From: an uncultured Clostridia bacterium
GTDB taxonomy: Bacteria > Bacillota > Clostridia > TANB77 > CAG-508
DNA length: 64,000 bases
Assembly: GCA_928721565.1 (NCBI GenBank)
Contig: OV788638.1
Coordinates: 620,001 to 684,000 of the forward strand
Reading direction: 5' to 3'
Made by a program: the position numbers and the translations under genes. The notes under the pieces were generated by a model that worked only from the letters and a program-made list of their open reading frames with translations, was not told the origin of the DNA and made no database searches. Positions 62,130 through 64,000 of this stretch are shown one piece after another. Every line of letters starts with the position of its first letter. Position 1 is the first letter of the stretch.

Positions 62130-62330
62130 TTATTGGAGTGTTTTGATTAACATTTCTTTGTCAGTATCATCAAGATTTTCTAAACTGAAATCAAGTAAAG
62201 AAATAATGGTTCTGTTAAATGAAAGATTTTTCAAATTTGCCAAAGCTTGAACTTTTTCTACCATGTTTTCTGGTAAGCGTAAAGTTTTGCTAACTCCGCT
62301 ATGATTTTCTGGTATTTTTAATTTATTCAT
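62130..62330 (-). CDS. ribbon-helix-helix small DNA-binding protein
   Basis: A 66-residue protein reads SGVSKTLRLPENMVEKVQAL, then ANLKNLSFNRTIISLLDFSL, the beta-strand plus two helices of Arc/CopG-type RHH proteins that bind DNA as dimers. AAGGAGGT is 6 bases before the ATG at 62330. RHH proteins are often antitoxins, but no toxin gene lies next to it. Confidence 0.7.
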   Translation of the reverse strand: MNKLKIPENHSGVSKTLRLPENMVEKVQALANLKNLSFNRTIISLLDFSLENLDDTDKEMLIKTLQ

Positions 62331-62416
62331 ATTAACCTCCTTGTGCAATTATTTTATAATATAAAGCAAAATAAATATGCACCCAATTGTAGGTGCATAT
62401 GATTTTGGATATAAAA

Positions 62417-62986
62417 TTAATTTTTATTTGAATGTTTTTTCTTCAAAAATATAGATATTGTAATTATTACTAAAATTATAGCAATTATTGCAATAACTCC
62501 AGTCCATCCTAAAATTGCCACTATTTTACTTCCTAAAGACATTATAATACCAGCTAATATAACTCCAAGAGCAACAGCAGAAATACTAGTTTTAAAATCA
62601 AGATTTAAAAAACTTGCTGCTAATGTTCCAGTCCAAGCTCCCGTACCAGGTAAAGGTATACCAACAAATAATAATAAGGCCCAAAATATTCCGCTGTTAC
62701 CAGCTGATTTTTTTAATTTTTCTCCGCCTTTTTCACCTTTTTCTAAACACCATGTGAAAAATTTTTTCGTTAGTTTTTTGTCTTTGCCCCATTCAAGAAC
62801 TTTTCTTGCAAATAAATATATGATTGGAACTGGAAGCATATTTCCTATGATTGCTATTGGATAATATAATGCAATATTTAGTCCAAGACTTTCAGCAATT
62901 GGAATTGCACCTCTTAATTCTACGATTGGAACCATAGAGATAAAAAAGACTATTAGGTATTTTACGATTAATGGTAAACTTGCCAT
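62417..62986 (-). CDS. small multidrug export family membrane protein
   Basis: The 189-residue protein has about five membrane spans and the COG2426/Sm_multidrug_ex signature: ISMVPIVELRGAIPIAESLG, IIGNMLPVPIIYLFARKVLE and VGIPLPGTGAWTGTLAASFL. Function is not shown experimentally for the family. AAGGAGGAATAC precedes the ATG. It is monocistronic on the minus strand. Confidence 0.85.
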   Translation of the reverse strand: MASLPLIVKYLIVFFISMVPIVELRGAIPIAESLGLNIALYYPIAIIGNMLPVPIIYLFARKVLEWGKDKKLTKKFFTWCLEKGEKGGEKLKKSAGNSGIFWALLLFVGIPLPGTGAWTGTLAASFLNLDFKTSISAVALGVILAGIIMSLGSKIVAILGWTGVIAIIAIILVIITISIFLKKKHSNKN

Positions 62987-63196
62987 TGTATTCCTCCTTA
63001 AATGAAACTTATTCTATTTTACTATAACATATAAAAAAGTCAAGGATATAGTATTAAATTTATATAATCTTTAGTTATAAAATATTACATAAATGTTACA
63101 TGATTATTAAGTTTGTGTTACATGGGGGAAATGTTATAGATAAAAGGATATTATTTTGATATAATAAAAAAAGTTGATGATGAGAGGTGGAGAGAT

Positions 63197-64000
63197 ATGA
63201 TAGATAATATATCAAAATTAAGAAATGCTACAAATAATTACAGATTAAATAATAAATACGAAATTACAGAAAATACTTTAAAATACATACAAGAAAGAAT
63301 GCTAGCAAATAAAAATGAAATAGAAGAATTGATAAAATTAAAAGAAGAAAAATATAAATATGAAGATATAAAAAATGCAATAGATGAAGAAATAAAGAAA
63401 GAAATAAGATATAAAGATTATAGAAGAATGTATATAAACAAAGAAAAATTTATATCAACAAGTCTGCTTATGCCTATTGGAGTAATTGCAGTAGAAGCAT
63501 TTGATACAATAGAAGTGATCAAATATTTAGTAAGAGCTATCAAATCAAGAAATAGTATAGCAATTTCAGATGTTGAATATGATGAATATAGCGTAAAATT
63601 TTTAATTTTAGAAATTTTCAAAGAAGCATTGAAAAAATTTGGAATAGACCAGAATTTGATAATGATTTTACCATATGAAGAATGTTTTTATAAATATTTT
63701 GATAAAGTAATTTATACATATGATGATACAGGAAAAACTTTAACTGAGAATATATATGATAATAAAGAAGAAAGTGAACGAAAATATATTTATATAGAAG
63801 ATAAGAAATTAGAAGAAATTGCTAAAAGAGATAATAACGATGGAGAAATAGTATGTGGAAATATAGAAGAGGTAATTGAAAAAATAAATACAGCATATAG
63901 TAAAGGGGCAACAATATATACAAGTAATTCACAAATTGCATATGAATTTATTAATTTAGTACGTAGCAAAAATGTAATGGTAAATACAAGCTTGCAAAAT
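63197..64000 (+). CDS. ProA-like aldehyde dehydrogenase family protein, 5' part
   Basis: From the ATG at 63197 (GAGAGGTGGAGAG upstream) the frame is open to the end of the window, 268 residues, with no stop. An N-terminal coiled coil (1-80) leads to LLMPIGVIAVEAFDTIEVIK and a late VNTSLQN that echo glutamate-semialdehyde dehydrogenase (PLGVI near the cofactor site and VNASTRF near the end). The catalytic cysteine and the GxTxxG loop are not evident, so it may be a diverged member of that fold without the ProA reaction. Confidence 0.5.
   Translation, partial: MIDNISKLRNATNNYRLNNKYEITENTLKYIQERMLANKNEIEELIKLKEEKYKYEDIKNAIDEEIKKEIRYKDYRRMYINKEKFISTSLLMPIGVIAVEAFDTIEVIKYLVRAIKSRNSIAISDVEYDEYSVKFLILEIFKEALKKFGIDQNLIMILPYEECFYKYFDKVIYTYDDTGKTLTENIYDNKEESERKYIYIEDKKLEEIAKRDNNDGEIVCGNIEEVIEKINTAYSKGATIYTSNSQIAYEFINLVRSKNVMVNTSLQN

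Noticed and set aside
62130..62330. RHH gene considered as antitoxin of a type II system.
   Set aside because: No toxin-sized gene overlaps or abuts it on the same strand; both sides are terminators or unrelated genes.

Overview
The window is chromosomal DNA of a low-GC Gram-positive bacterium of the Clostridia type. The evidence is the strong A+T bias, AGGAGG-type ribosome binding sites, near-consensus TTGACA-17-TATAAT promoters, normal use of TGA as stop, sporulation and germination genes (sigH, gerAB, a gerC relic) and an AddB exonuclease subunit. An uncultured gut Clostridia lineage is my best guess from gene content; this is inference.

Layout. 1-7123: end of an unknown gene, an SSB-like two-OB-fold protein, a polytopic membrane protein, two pseudouridine synthases (rluD, rluB), an S1-domain protein, a winged-helix protein and an E2-acyltransferase-like protein. 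7140-10040 is the first accessory pocket: tRNA-Arg(UCU) with a decayed tyrosine-recombinase gene next to it, a HAD phosphatase and cutA, a YgjV-like membrane protein, and a compact convergent locus with the layout of an Fst/par type I toxin-antitoxin system. 10119-16965: a family 3 glycosidase, M18 aminopeptidase, a Rieske-tailed FAD oxidoreductase, two unknown genes, a candidate small RNA, a heptad-repeat protein and a thymidylate kinase. 17058-18252: a structured RNA of about 525 nt, which I read as OLE RNA, followed by its membrane partner OapA. 18261-30973: ruvA, rarA, split TauE/SafE half-transporters, sigH, a phosphodiester glycosidase, cmk, an HD protein, a SNF2/SWIM helicase and trmFO.

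31110-37574: a coiled-coil protein, then rpsL-rpsG-fusA-tuf with leader structures and a long hairpin between rpsG and fusA that pairs best as minus-strand RNA. 37701-42334: a coiled-coil protein, then plsX-acpP-rnc and a radical SAM protein. 42347-49596: a PstS-like binding protein, a DUF3298-type protein, yitT and gerC (each broken by one extra base), gerAB, an HD protein and an Rpn-type nuclease. 49988-55159: addB without addA, a YfiH laccase-domain protein and an LD-carboxypeptidase. 55160-57450 is the second accessory pocket: a decayed AAA-ATPase/PD-(D/E)XK gene and an anchored surface protein whose C-type-lectin-like 3' end looks like the variable region of a diversity-generating retroelement. 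57649-64000: rpsB-tsf with a structured leader, exodeoxyribonuclease III, an AI-2E-family permease, small regulatory-type genes, a small multidrug export family protein and the start of a ProA-like gene.

The most notable items are the DGR-type variable surface protein with no reverse transcriptase in view, the OLE RNA/OapA pair, the type I toxin-antitoxin locus, the minus-strand hairpin RNA in the rpsG-fusA gap and the tRNA-Arg integration scar. All product names rest on motif recognition by eye; no database search was run.
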